Assembly (NCBI GenBank): GCA_037783415.1
Contig: JAZGTN010000047.1
Span: forward strand, 1,426,001-1,490,000
Reading direction: 5' to 3'
Length of the DNA stretch: 64,000 nt
Origin: Leptasterias polaris
Lineage: Eukaryota > Echinodermata > Asteroidea > Forcipulatida > Asteriidae
The stretch's first letter is position 1. The number at the start of each line of letters is the position of its first letter. The notes under the pieces were generated by a model that saw only the letters and a program-made list of their open reading frames with translations, was not told where the DNA came from and searched no databases. Of this stretch, positions 1 to 10,947 are shown piece by piece. Both the position numbers and the translations under genes were made by a program.

Positions 1-995
1 AATAGCTTTACACAGATCACAACGGCGTCGTATTCTATTGTTTTCATACACTTCTATTTGGTAAAATAACTAAATACATAAATATTTGTATAAAGTGAAA
101 AATCAACTTTAGATTGAAGAATACTTGAATGTTTAAAAATGTTGGATTGTTTTGATTTAAGAAGATAACTTTGATAGTTCTCTCACTTCGGTTCGGTACG
201 GCGGATCGCCTTCAATGCAAAAGAACGTACATTAATTTAATAATTCGTTGGTTCACCTGCCAAATGCATGATTTGCTTTTAACAGACGACAGGGAACCAG
301 CGTTGTCTTTCTGAGCGTAAAATGAAAAGTGAGCCCTCAAGTGTCTATTGTTACTTAGTTATTGGGGGTTTTTTAATGACAAAATCAGTCATAATGTTAC
401 TTTTAATTTATGTTTTTTCCAAACACAATTTTATTGTAGGGTAAGAGTATATTAGCCCCTAAACGACAGTAGGATGTTTTACTGAAAATAACATTGGCAA
501 TCTGTGTGTCCGGGGGAAAACGTGCACTTTTTTTGATATTATTATTAAAATGACGGATGACAATTTCCCTTACAAAAAAGTCCTACAGTATTGTTGACCT
601 ACATGACTTTTGTAACAAAACACGAATAGTATGAAGAATTAATCCCAACAATTTTTAAAAACATTATGAAATAAGTCGCATGATTTTGAACATTTTCTAA
701 CAAAGCACTATTTTTCAAAATGTTGTGTTATTCTTCCTCCATCAGTCAATCAATCACCGATTTATTTAGTTTATTTTATTAATTATTTTTGCATATCATA
801 AATAGTATTAAATACATAAAACTCAAAATCAGATAGATGTAAACTAACTTTTACTAATAATCCCTGGATTCGAAAAAGTTTTATAAGTTGTTGCTGTTGT
901 TGTTGTTGTGTTGTTAATTAATTTTTCGTCAATGTTTTTGGAAATTATCCGCAAAATAAAATCATGGAATGCTAAAGAATTGATGGCATTGTATC
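1..995. other. AT-rich intergenic DNA, no gene seen
   Basis: This stretch is AT-rich, has no open frame with protein-like composition and no convincing splice-site pairs. A short GTTGTT run lies near 890-915. I see nothing here that supports a gene. Confidence 0.6.
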
Positions 996-1042
996 CATAC
1001 ATACATGTACATGTACATGTACATGTACATGTGTGTGTACAT
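996..1042. repeat. ACATGT microsatellite
   Basis: The hexamer ACATGT (self-complementary) is repeated about six times and runs into a short GT tract. Small ACATGT clusters recur in the window (near 41160 and 41800), suggesting a common simple repeat of this genome. Confidence 0.9.
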
Positions 1043-1179
1043 GGCATGGGCTAACAGTACCACAAAAAGCAAAACTAATAATTACTCCAGAAGTGACGTA
1101 GATTTTATTCTAATGATGAGCTGGAAAAGATCCAATGAAGTTCTCTACGGATATAATGACGTCTGAATAATTAGTGATA

Positions 1180-1424
1180 TCAACAAAGTCACGTGCATTT
1201 AGCATGACGTATGACTGCGCGGCAGCTGCTCCATACACACGCGCAGGGGGGGGGGGGGACGTACGTAAACAGAGTGCAACAACACATCACGTGCATGCTG
1301 CAAGGGAAGAACGAAAATATTATATTATAAGACTGTAGAGTATTCGTCGATCGAATTTTTTACATTTTAAACCCTTAATTTGACAAGATAATTTAACCCG
1401 CTGAACCAACAGAGTTATACCAAC
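1180..1424 (+). promoter_or_regulatory. Putative promoter of the first TMEM86 gene
   Basis: The 245 bases before the proposed start codon hold two CACGTG E-boxes (1190-1195 and 1288-1293), a 13-base G run (1246-1258) and a TATA-like stretch near 1318-1332. They are richer in CpG than their surroundings. The ATG at 1425 has A at -3 and G at +4. Together this looks like a promoter and short 5' leader, but the transcription start is not determinable from sequence alone. Confidence 0.4.
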
Positions 1425-1442
1425 ATGGGCATAACAAGTTTT
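1425..1442 (+). CDS. TMEM86-like gene 1, candidate first coding exon
   Basis: ATG at 1425 opens six codons (MGITSF) followed at 1443 by a consensus GTAAGT donor. The exon ends in phase 0, matching the phase-0 acceptor at 3863/3864, so splicing yields an intact 244-residue protein. Vertebrate TMEM86A also begins with a very short first coding exon before the conserved membrane domain. A competing first exon is 3549-3590 (ATG in an ACCATGG context, 14 codons, donor GTGAGT at 3591, also phase 0), but it abuts a dispersed repeat and I rate it lower. Confidence 0.55.
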
Positions 1443-3863
1443 GTAAGTATTATAGTACAACCTTATATTATAAAATCAACATTTTTGGCAGGATTTCTAG
1501 CCTCTTGTTGACCGTAACTTTTGTAGGGAATTTGTTGTTTGTAACTCCGTTTGTTTTGTACGGCATTGATTGAGAATACGAAACACGAACGAAGTGTGCT
1601 CTTTGTTAATAATGTTGTTTTACTTTTAAGCATGGAGGTAGAAATAAGTTAGTGTTACCGTTTGTTAATATTGTTGTTACGTTAGTGGCTACTAATGTGT
1701 AAGTGCATGGTTAGTGTTACTTCAAGAAGTCTAGTGTACTTGTTAATGTTTCTGTACTTTGTGTACAACTGCACTGATTAGTGATTGGCACTGCCACTGG
1801 AATGGAATGGTGGCACTGTTTGTGTTGGCGGTGCAATGCATGGGATGATCATTGATGGAGTTAAAAATGTTTCAGAACAAAAATGCAGTATCCGACTGCC
1901 ACTTTATCTCCCTTTAATTTATCCTTAGTGTCAAGAGAGTGCCAGGAGAGAAAGGTTGACAGTGTTGAGTATGTATTCAGAGAGGAACAGGCACTTGATG
2001 ATTTGAACTATTTACAACTGAAATCATGAATGAAACTACGCATTTTCAGGTCGGAAACCTTTGGTTCTATTTGGTGGTCTTGACAACGCCACTCGCTAAA
2101 AAAAAGTTAAAATGCCAGAAATTAATTATAGGTCCTTTGAGCATGAGTGTGCCAGAGTTTCGGCCACGCATTGAAATGAAAGCATTAATTTAATTTTTTA
2201 AAAGTTTAATAATTTATAGGGTTTAGGCTAAATCCTACCTCCATGAATAGTGGAAATCACAAAATTTGAGATTTGATCTGATTGAGTTGTAGTCTAGTTG
2301 GATAGAGCTCTTTGAGACATTCATTTTGATACTTTACTTGTGGGGATCGGTTCATGAAAACCGGACTTATGGAAGGTCAAAGTTAAAAATATTTGACCTT
2401 GTTTACATTACAATTTTTTGTGACCTTGTACCAGCGCAACGTTTTCGCGGTTGCGCACAACAGCCAATTCCCCTTGCGTAATTGAACATTTCCCAAGGGC
2501 CGTATCAACGTGTTTGACAATCAAGCGCGAAAAAGCGCGACAACTAATAGTTTTAATTCAAAAAGTAATTACATAATTAAATACTCAACTAACTGTCATT
2601 TTTGGTTCATTTTGGGGCCCTAAGAGGATAACTACTTACAGTTCACAATGAATTTGAGCGCAGAAAACAAGATTTCTTGTGATTTTACAGAAAGTTTTTC
2701 ACAAATACTGAAATTGCATATCAATCGCGAGAGAAAAACTCCATCTTGAAAGTAGTTCCGTTTATTTTTATGAATGAAACGATTAACATGGGTTAAATGT
2801 ATATCCCTCCGCACCACCGATCTCTCTATAGCATTGTACACGTTGAGGTGGTCACAGTTTCCCATTAACAAAAAGTGGCTGCGCGGTGAACAGCGTCCTC
2901 ACTCGGTATTGATTGACACTACCTATAATTTTATAAATTATTTTAGCAACCAATTTCTTGAGAGGAATAATGTTTAAAAGAAAGGAAATAGAGTCAAATA
3001 TTCATTAACAAAATTAAAAATCAAGTAAGTTAAATTGTGGTAGCCAAATATGAACATTTTTGGGGTTTCTGTTTATACACCTGGGTTTTGTGAAGCACAT
3101 TATGGTTAAGTCAGTGTTCCGCATCAATCAAGGTTGCTGCGGCTTCCAGAGTTAAGTTGCAGGGTTCATCCTGCCAGCTGAGTGGAATTACAATCCAACC
3201 CTTGCGTTGACTGACTGGAAAGTGGTCTCTGCTGTTCCCAACTGCATAGATCATCAGCGTTATCAGCATCATGTGGGTCCAGCGATTTGGCATTTGCAAA
3301 ATATTTACACTGAACATATTTTGTGCACTTAATGAATGCTTTGTTGCATAGCAAACAGTTTTGTGTAGCATTTTGCGATGCTGTACAAGGGAAATCGTTC
3401 ACTGTAATATTTTGAGACTGAGACATTGTGTAGCATTTTGCTATGGCACTATCACTTCAGGGGAAATCACTCGCTACATTTACTTGAAGATACAAAACTT
3501 TGTCCTCCACTCATCACTGACTATTCTGACATCATTGCTTTCATCACCATGGGGTCATTCTCTTTCCACTGTATCAGAAAATCACAAAGGGTGAGTACTT
3601 CTATTATTTTGTTTAACTTGTAAGTTTAGCTCATAATCTTAGAGATCAATTTAACTTTGCCGTGTTGAGATTTTAAAATATGACCATGCTTCATTACTGT
3701 AGCCCTTTCTTGGCTACATTTTATCTGCTTATTGATCAATTAAGGAATTCGTTTGTCACATACTTTCATCTTTTGTTGTTGTTGCTTGTTTTCATTAAAA
3801 TTACTAACTGTCATTGTTTCGCTGCTGTGCTGCTGTGTTAAATGATTTTGTTTTTATTTGCAG
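1443..3863 (+). other. Intron 1 of TMEM86-like gene 1
   Basis: This is the proposed 2.4-kb phase-0 intron from the GTAAGT donor at 1443 to a pyrimidine-rich acceptor ending in TTGCAG at 3863. It is AT-rich and noncoding apart from the alternative first-exon candidate at 3549-3590. A dispersed repeat copy occupies about 3280-3480. Confidence 0.55.
3280..3480 (-). repeat. Dispersed GTGCAC/TAGCAAA repeat, copy 1
   Basis: Segments such as GCAAAATATTTACACTGAAC, TTTTGTGCAC, GTGTAGCA and CAAGGGAAATCGTTCACTG occur here in the same order as at 33905-34085 and 51055-51235, and in reverse orientation at 7745-7860, 34575-34705 and 49755-49925. No clear terminal inverted repeats are visible, so the element class is unknown. 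Confidence 0.6.
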
Positions 3864-4580
3864 TTAAGGTCGGACGTTCTACTTCTGTGTCCGTGTTTGA
3901 CATCATCAATACTCTACCTCCTTCACTGGGTACCTCAGGGAAACGAGCCATCCCCCCTTGGGATCTTCCTCAAGTGTCTCCCGATTGTCTTCTTGTGCTT
4001 GTACGTCCTGATTAAAATCCTTCACTTTGGGTTCTCAGGATACTCTTTGGCTATCCTCCTAGGATTGTTATTCTCCGGCGTGGGTGATGCATGCCTCGTT
4101 TACTCAAAGGATTACTTCATCTACGGCTTAGCCTCCTTCGCCGTAGCTCACCTCCTTTACATCATAGCATTCCACGAGAGGCCGATGTGGTGGACATTCA
4201 TGTTCTTTTCTCTCCCGTTCTACATCGTCTTGTTTCAGTACATGCGACCTGGAGTCAATGCTAAGAAGATGCTCTACCCGGGCATGGTCTACGGCGTCCT
4301 CATCCTAACAATGCTATGGCGTGCCATGGCTCGGTTAACTGTCTCTAACAAACCGTCTCGTACAAGACTTTATGCTTTCTTCGGTGCTGCACTCTTCTTA
4401 GTTTCTGATACAGTGCTTTCTGTCAATAAATTTGCCAATCCAGTACCTCATGCTCAGTATATTATAATGTCCACATATTACCTAGCCCAACTTCTGATTG
4501 CTATGTCGGTGGTCGAGGAACTGGGACAGACAGAGGAACTGAATAACTCGTTGCCGTCTGATAAACTTAAAAGTCAATAA
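3864..4580 (+). CDS. TMEM86A-like: TMEM86-like (YhhN family) lysoplasmalogenase, gene 1, main exon
   Basis: Family members are polytopic membrane enzymes that hydrolyse the vinyl-ether bond of lysoplasmalogens, releasing a fatty aldehyde and a glycerophospho-base, mostly in the endoplasmic reticulum. This exon encodes 238 residues (244 with the six-codon first exon; human TMEM86A is about 240). It shows about eight hydrophobic segments and the family motifs: a KCLP loop near residue 43-46, FSGVGDACLVY with Asp81, YFIYGL, then SDTVLSVNKF with Asp188, and a C-terminal MSTYYLAQL segment. The two aspartates match the pair conserved in the family. The exon starts after the acceptor TTGCAG, so the apparent upstream TTG codon is intronic. 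The stop is TAA at 4578-4580, and an AATAAA lies at 4610-4615. A second paralogue lies downstream at 11481. Family assignment is secure; the substrate is inferred. Confidence 0.9.
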   Translation, partial: LRSDVLLLCPCLTSSILYLLHWVPQGNEPSPLGIFLKCLPIVFLCLYVLIKILHFGFSGYSLAILLGLLFSGVGDACLVYSKDYFIYGLASFAVAHLLYIIAFHERPMWWTFMFFSLPFYIVLFQYMRPGVNAKKMLYPGMVYGVLILTMLWRAMARLTVSNKPSRTRLYAFFGAALFLVSDTVLSVNKFANPVPHAQYIIMSTYYLAQLLIAMSVVEELGQTEELNNSLPSDKLKSQ

Positions 4581-4609
4581 TGACTGCCCTCATTATGACC
4601 AAACCTTCA

Positions 4610-4615
4610 AATAAA
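4610..4615 (+). terminator. Possible polyadenylation signal of TMEM86-like gene 1
   Basis: AATAAA lies 30 bases after the stop codon. This would give a very short 3' UTR, so a later signal may be used instead. Confidence 0.35.
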
Positions 4616-4787
4616 ATGTAGCGACTTCATCTCCACACCAAGATGAATATGTTTTCTAGTTGTCTGGATTTTTTATTCAATGTCACCCCTGCACCATACA
4701 AAGTTTTAAATCTTACAGTAGACTCTGTTTGTTGTATTGTGGTTTTTTTAACCCAATGAAAGGAAGGAAGTACATGTAGGTAATAGG

Positions 4788-6301
4788 CAGGGTTCTCCAC
4801 AGGGTCAAATTTTGTCCGGGCGCACGCTGGCGGCGCCGGCCGCCGGGTGATTTTTTCACGCAAGCAATGCTTATAATGTGCAAGCGCAATGAATCATCAA
4901 ATCTATGTGACACTGGGTGGGAGTCTACAAACAATGGGCCAAGAAAAAAACAGTTTTCTGTTAAACCAGGCCTAGAAATCCTCCGCGAATCCGCGAATCG
5001 ATTCGCGCCAAGATTCGCGCCCTGCGTTAACGCCGCGAATCCGAGTAGATTCGCGTGAAATTACCAGAATTCAGAAGGGGAAAACCACTTTTTCAGCTTT
5101 ATATTTGGGTCAACAAGAATATGTTTTTACTTTTCCATAAAAAAAACATTAACAATTTTCCGTTAATACACAAAGTTAAGTTTTTTCACCCCTCATTTCT
5201 TTCTGTTTTATTTACAAACTTAAAAGGTATCATTCACGATCAACCACTTACGTCTGTCGTCGAGTCGATCGATACCGCTGAGTCGTCGTCCTAAACACCG
5301 GCACACTCCATTACGTGTGTTGCCGTCATAAGGGGTAATTTTCGCGGTCCAATAAATGTTTCTGTTGAATTTTGGCCATATCCTATAACACAGGCCAATG
5401 ACCGAAACAGTTATTCGTTCCAGCTGCGAAAACGTACCCCTGGTCAATCTGTTTTAATCTGTCCGCGGATTGGTTGATAGCGCGAAAGGTCCCGTTTTTG
5501 AGCCAATAGTCTTCCTGGATAGTAAGCTCACGGCATCAATCTGCTTTATACACGTGGTTACCATGTACCGAGATAGTCGATTTCCCAAGATTATCACAAT
5601 ATTTCTTTTCTTTTCGTTTCCTTTTCTGGACTCCAGTTTATTCTATAAAAATCTGGAAACATTGAATAACGATAATGTATAACCAAATAGTGAACTTTTA
5701 TGACCAATTGGAAAAGAAATCCAGCAATGATGGAGTGGGCACATGTCGGAGCCGCCGAGCGTCAGTGTAAAAGACCACGAGGCAAGCACTACAAAATGCT
5801 ACTATGCACTTACCTACCTGAACCCACCACACAAAACTATATGCATCGTGTATCGTGTATAATGGTGCCACACTGCGCCACGATGTTCGTGAGGGGACGG
5901 CTGTTACCTGTCCCGCGAAAAACAAAAGCCCCACACAAACCTGCTATTGGCAGCGCAACTGCACGATGCACTGCCAGCGATAGCTCTATGGTCCGTGTGT
6001 ATGATTTACGTAGATTGAAATGACGGCTGTTATGTGTGCCGCGGGGGCGCCGTGAAAAACAGTGCGGTGATTAATAACGATCGTTTCATTGTGGAAATTA
6101 CTGATTGACACTAAATTTAGGACCGAACAGTGGCTGCGATTCTTTGTCCGGGCACTGACAATTTTGCCCGGGCGCAGATTTTTTTGTCCGGGCGCACGAC
6201 GATTTTGTCCGGGCGCTACATTTTTTGTCCGGGCGCATTTTGTATTTTGAAAATTTTGTCCGGGCGCAGCGCCCGGACAAAACCGCGTGTGGAGAACCCT
6301 G
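4788..6301. mobile_element. 1.5-kb non-autonomous DNA element with CAGGGTTCTCCACA ends
   Basis: The left end CAGGGTTCTCCACA and right end TGTGGAGAACCCTG are inverted repeats that continue into GTCCGGGCGC sequence on both sides. The 5-bp flanks ATAGG (4783-4787) and ATAGG (6302-6306) form a target-site duplication. No transposase frame is visible. Shorter relatives with the same end motif lie at 17229-17439 and 31946-32258. The CAGGG terminus resembles hAT-type elements, but the 5-bp duplication is shorter than the 8 bp usual for hAT, so I leave the superfamily open. Confidence 0.8.
6150..6282. repeat. GTCCGGGCGC subrepeats ending in a 29-bp palindrome
   Basis: Near the right end of the 4788-6301 element the motif TTTTGTCCGGGCGC is repeated about six times at irregular 25-35 bp spacing. 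The last copy (6254-6267) is followed after one base by its exact reverse complement (6269-6282), giving a palindrome with 14-bp arms and a 1-base centre. Confidence 0.85.
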
Positions 6302-6711
6302 ATAGGGGGTCTACATACATGTGTAATGTTTCATATTGATATTAATGGAATAGATTTGACAATTGTTTTTTTAATATTATTTAACTAAAAATTAACCCTC
6401 ATGTAGATAACATGCTGTGTATATTATCGGCTGTTCGTTTTCTATCTTTTGGAAATATTACAAAATAAATAAACAAGATAAATTTGTTCACTTGTTTTTT
6501 TAATTTTATTATTTAAGCATGATTGTAAAGTGGACTTTTCCCTGATAAAGCTCTGTTTGACAAAAGATAAGACGAACCCAGATCCTTACATGTGATTGGT
6601 GGATCATGAAGAGTTCATTTAAAGGCAAACCAACATTTTTTTCAAGTGTAAAATTATTAATTTAGACGAAAGACATAAAAAGATCTTTGACAAAAGTGAC
6701 CTTAACCCTTC
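6302..6711. other. Intergenic, nothing recognised
   Basis: AT-rich sequence between two mobile elements with no open frame of note and no repeat that I can match elsewhere in the window. Confidence 0.5.
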
Positions 6712-6919
6712 TACTGTCTGACCATTCAATATCATCCACTGGTTTTGAATGGTAGATAAACTGTGCCAGCCTGCAATGTAATATCATGTGGTAAATGCAT
6801 CTACACAGTACACACATGTTATGTGCACAGTTGTGCCATCATACACAACCAGTGCAGTTGAATGGTTTCAAATGGTTGGTCAACTCACTGGAAAATGTTA
6901 CCAAGAGTAGGAGGGTTAA
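6712..6919. mobile_element. TTAACCCT inverted-repeat element, copy 1
   Basis: The element begins TTAACCCTTCTACTGTC and ends GTAGGAGGGTTAA. A near-identical copy in reverse orientation is at 44377-44596, and one half occurs at 20689-20788. The size (about 210 bp), inverted ends and absence of coding suggest a MITE. TTAA at both ends recalls piggyBac-type targets, but this is inference. Confidence 0.75.
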
Positions 6920-7226
6920 TCTAAGTTAAGAACCAGTATCAAACCAGTTTACAAACAATGCCTTTTGTTCCATGTCTGTTGTTGAGACACTGTGAAGTTC
7001 AAGAAGTCACCTGTAACCATGGTAACATTTATCTTCTGGGACATTCATCTGCTGTTACACTCCTGCATGGGGTTTTTTTCTGACTGAACTTCACTCACTG
7101 CAATGTTCCTCGTGCAAACAAAGATCTGGATCAAAAAGCATTCAATGTACTCTGAACCAATGATTTGGAACAATCTTCCTCCTGTCATTTCGTAATCTGT
7201 TAGTTTATCTCTATTTCGTAAAGCTC

Positions 7227-7602
7227 TTAAAGGCACTGAACACGTTTGGTAATTATCAAAGACCAGTATTGTCACTCGGTGTATCCCAACATATGCATAA
7301 AATAACAAACCTGTGAAAATTTGGGCTGAATCGGTCATCGAAGTTGCAAGAAAATAAAGAAAGAAAAAACACCCTTGTCGCACAATTTTGTGTGCTTTCA
7401 GATGCTAATAAAAGGCTTCATGCATGAAGTCTTTTATTATTTTAGTGAGAAGTTACCTCTTTCTCAAAAACTACGTTACTTCAGAGGGAGTCGTTTCTCA
7501 CAATGTTTTATACTATCAACAGCTCTCCGTTGCTGGTTACCAAGTAAGTTTTTATGCTAATATATATTTTGAGTAATTACCAAACGTGTCCAGTGCCTTT
7601 AA
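7227..7602 (+). mobile_element. MITE family M1 (TTAAAGGCACTG), copy 1
   Basis: This 376-bp element has ends TTAAAGGCACTGAACACG and the inverted counterpart GTGTCCAGTGCCTTTAA. Full copies are at 35913-36289, 49142-49517 and 57500-57882, and a fragment is next to the second of these. Open frames in it recur only because the DNA is repeated. It contains an AAGTAAGT donor-like site near 7540. Confidence 0.85.
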
Positions 7603-8419
7603 GACTCGCCTCTATCCATGTTAATTTATATTATGTGTGCTATGATCTTGATGGAATACATGTAGCTCCTTATACATTTTAATTGTTGCGTTACATTTTA
7701 TTTTTGAAGGTGAAGTTGAGGTGGGGGTCAGTGAATGATCACCCTTGAATAGCGTAGCAAAATGCTACCCAAACTTTCTCAGGTGCTACTCAATATTAGC
7801 GTTCAGTGTGCACAAAACATGTTCAGTCTAAATTTTGTGTAAATGCAAGGAAGGAATATTTGCCTACCACTCCAGTAATGTTTTCTACCTCAGGAAGTAA
7901 AATTTCACTGCAAACGAGGTCATCATGCATAGCCTCATAACGAAAGTGATCAACTTGTTTCCAAATTGAATTGTATAGTAATGTATTTTTATGTTCATGT
8001 ACAAGCTCTGTGCAATTCAGCTTTTGGGATACAAGGAGTGTTTGAATTAACCAACAATAACAAATAAAAGGTGAAAGGCAATGTGAAATATGATATGCAA
8101 GTGTGTCTGGTGTTTGTTTGGTTATAACTTGTTTTTTACACTTTTTTAAAATATAGATGTGACTTTGTCAAGTTGACTCAAGGACAAACTTGAATTTACA
8201 CACAATCTGTTGTGTAACAGAAAATAGAGCTGTACCTTGCTCTCTTTGTGCTTTAAAATTTTAAAATCTAGGGCAGTTTTATCAATTTTGCTATTAAACT
8301 TGACCTATGTACATGTACAAAGAGCGATGGTTAGAAGATGGCAAGACAAAGTTAGTCATGCTTATGTATCCTGTGACTGACAGGAACACTGTCATCTTAT
8401 GAGAGTCCAGGCCTGGCAG
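7603..8419. other. Intergenic with a fragment of the GTGCAC dispersed repeat
   Basis: Mostly unique AT-rich sequence. At about 7745-7860 it contains a plus-orientation copy of the dispersed repeat (GTAGCAAAATGCTAC, then GCGTTCAGTGTGCAC and ATGTTCAGTCT), whose core resembles the 39-bp unit amplified at 14740-15093. Confidence 0.55.
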
Positions 8420-8712
8420 CAGGGCTCGAATTTTGGGGAAAAACCCACAAGACTGCAGGGCTTGTAGCTCCAAATATTTACTGGACCGGACTTTTGTGTA
8501 CAAGACCAGAATTGAAGGGAGAAGAAAAAATGCCTACACAGGTAAATAATTGGAACTATTTGAATTTGAAAAAAGCACTAAGAGAAGATTGATCTCATTT
8601 GTTTATTACGGGCAAGTAGTCTTCGATAATCAACAGAATTATATTTATAAGACTGAAAGTCAACATTTGAACACTAACACAAGCCCACCGGACTTGTCCG
8701 GACATGAGGCCT

Positions 8713-10767
8713 AAAAAAAAAAGAGTGTTATGTTGGCGTAACCCGACCAACCCTAATAATACGGCCAACCCTGGATATTTTAATTTTTTTCAAGGGAAGA
8801 AATTTAATAATTAAAATCGATATAAATTAGTTATAAATACTTTTGAAACCATTTCTGACCGTTTCTCATTGTTGTGTTGTCTGACGATAGCGTGCAGTTA
8901 ACTTTGGAGTGCACAATGTTTTGCACAACGAACATGCAGAAAATTTGCGCAGGCCCGATATCAATGTACGTGTACATACTGCATGTAAGGAGCTGAGATA
9001 CATGTAGATGCATGCACCAGGTACTATACATTGTACATGTATAGTCGCGTACCCGACTCCCAATATACTGCGCTGCGTTTCACAATGGTGAATACATGTG
9101 CTGCTTTCTTGGAAGTCTGGTTCAGCGAACACGAGGCTGCTCTACAATGAAAAACATGGTAACCTTGTCCTAGACTGTTGCACGGTGCGGACTGCTACAT
9201 ACAATATTAAAAATACTTGGCCATTTATTCCGTGTAAAAAAAAATTTCGTTACAATATAAACTAGACTTATTTGCATTTGTGAACAAATGCAGAGCTGTT
9301 TCGCTAATAATATTTTCAAATTACTCAAGTGAATATGAAAATTTGTAGTGTGTACATAATCAAGTTAATAAATGCAATATTGAATGCCTTGTGAGATCCA
9401 ATTCATTGTCTATATATCTTGTAAAACTGTACCTTTAAGATAATATAACCTGACGAATGATGACGTCATGATGACGTCAATTATTTTTCGAATCAGTTAT
9501 GACATATCAAGCCTGTTTAAAAAAAGAATTTAGATTAAAGCATGTTCTGTTAGTAATTTCTGACTTAAAGGGGCAAAAAATGAATAAAATCATAACAAAT
9601 CGTGTGATGACGTCATCATGACGTCATTACAAATTTGACAGGTACTTGCCATTATCTAACGACCCGACAAGTTTCAACTTGATCAGACCTATACTTTTGG
9701 AGATATACGACTTCAAAAAGTGCACCTTTAATGTCACGTCACGTGACCCCTGATGACGTAATCAATCTAAAACTTCACACATATGTTGGCTGCCTGACGG
9801 TCATCATGTGTATCAATTTTGAAGCGATTACAAAAAACTTCGCCACACACATCTTCTCAAAGTGCATTTTGAACAGTTTTCCAACTGCCGCTAGAGGGCG
9901 CTCTTGTGTATCGTGACGTCATCGGTATTTTTTTTTAACTGCACACTATTGCCGGACACTAACATCGTTGAAAGCATTTTCATATCATTTAGCACTTTTG
10001 AATTACGAATGCACTTCCGGTTTCGACCGGAAGTAGAGGTCGCGTGAGGTCACGCACACTGAATAAAATGAAGACCTAATTTATCCCTACCCAATCCCAC
10101 AAACAGAAACCTACGGTCTCTTGTGGCTGATTTGATACAGATTTTCAAATATTTAAAATATAAACCTTTAAGATGACGTCACGTGACAGGTCATGACGTC
10201 ATCATGACGAATTTGTTTTAGGACCTTCCTTGCACCAATGCCTTTCATCACTGAAAGTTTCATTGCAATTGCTCTTTGGGAACTATGCAAAGGGCCGCTT
10301 AGAACGAATTGTGCGTTATTTCAATGACTTCCGGGAGTCTGAAACAGACAAATAATAAAAACAAAAACTCTAACAAAAACAATAGCTGTTTCGCTGCGCT
10401 TGCCGCGAAACAGCTAATTATTTTAATTAGTGTTCCAGCATTTTATACCAAAAAAATGATACATCATTCTAAAAATGGTAAACTATTCTGTGACCCCGGC
10501 GGCCCGGCCCCTGTGGTTACGCTCCCCTCGCATCAACATGGCGCCTGGTTTCGAAGCGTAAAGTGTTTTCATTCAAGGGAAAGTGTCGATCTGCGGTCAT
10601 TAAATGTAATCAAGAGTTTAAAAGTATACTATTTGTTGTGTGTAGCCTACCGGCTTAAACATTTAGAAAACATGTCGTTTTCATAGACGAAAAAAAAAAA
10701 AAATATTAAATTACCTATCTACCCTATTTTTTCTGGCCCGTTCCGCCAATTCAATATTTTTTTTTTT
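8713..10767. mobile_element. 2,055-bp insertion flanked by AGGCCT duplication
   Basis: AGGCCT at 8707-8712 is repeated at 10768-10773, exactly where the host element is interrupted. The insertion begins with an A run and ends with a T run. The adjoining sequences (TTGGCGTAACCCGACCA and the inverted form of TGGCCCGTTCCGCCAA) look like diverged terminal repeats. No transposase was found. The middle holds a TGACGTCA cluster. An inner pair of inverted segments (AGCTGTTTCGC near 9295 and GCGAAACAGCT near 10415) suggests a further nested unit. Confidence 0.65.
9461..10201. promoter_or_regulatory. Cluster of seven perfect TGACGTCA (CRE/ATF) sites
   Basis: TGACGTCA starts at 9461, 9472, 9608, 9619, 9914, 10174 and 10194. 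The first two pairs are each spaced 11 bp, about one helical turn. CACGTGAC sites sit next to several of them. TGACGTCA is the CREB/ATF/bZIP palindrome; a random 8-mer would be expected about 0.01 times in 740 bp. Whether this functions as an enhancer is unknown. Confidence 0.6.
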
Positions 10768-10947
10768 AGGCCTGAGTTTACTGGCCCGATGCTAAAATCA
10801 CTGGCCTCGGGCCAGCGGTCCAGTGTAAAATTCGGGCCCTGCCTGGTTTTTCATCTTTGAAAGGTCAAGGCTAGAGGCCATGACCTACATGTATGTGGCC
10901 TCGGTGTAATTACAGGCCTGAGAGTCCAAGTGATTTGGATACTAAGG

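Larger units (their letters stand above)
8420..10841. mobile_element. CAGGGCTCGAATTT element split by a 2-kb insertion
   Basis: The left part (8420-8712) starts CAGGGCTCGAATTTTGG and the right part (10768-10841) ends AAATTCGGGCCCTG. Together they reconstruct the order seen in uninterrupted copies at 41813-42209 and 52844-53222 (about 380-400 bp). GCCTGG flanks it on both sides, a possible target duplication. Confidence 0.75.

Noticed and set aside
7045..7383. 112-codon minus frame, and similar frames at 35955, 49269 and 57555
   Set aside because: They lie in family M1 MITE copies; similarity between them is DNA-level repetition.
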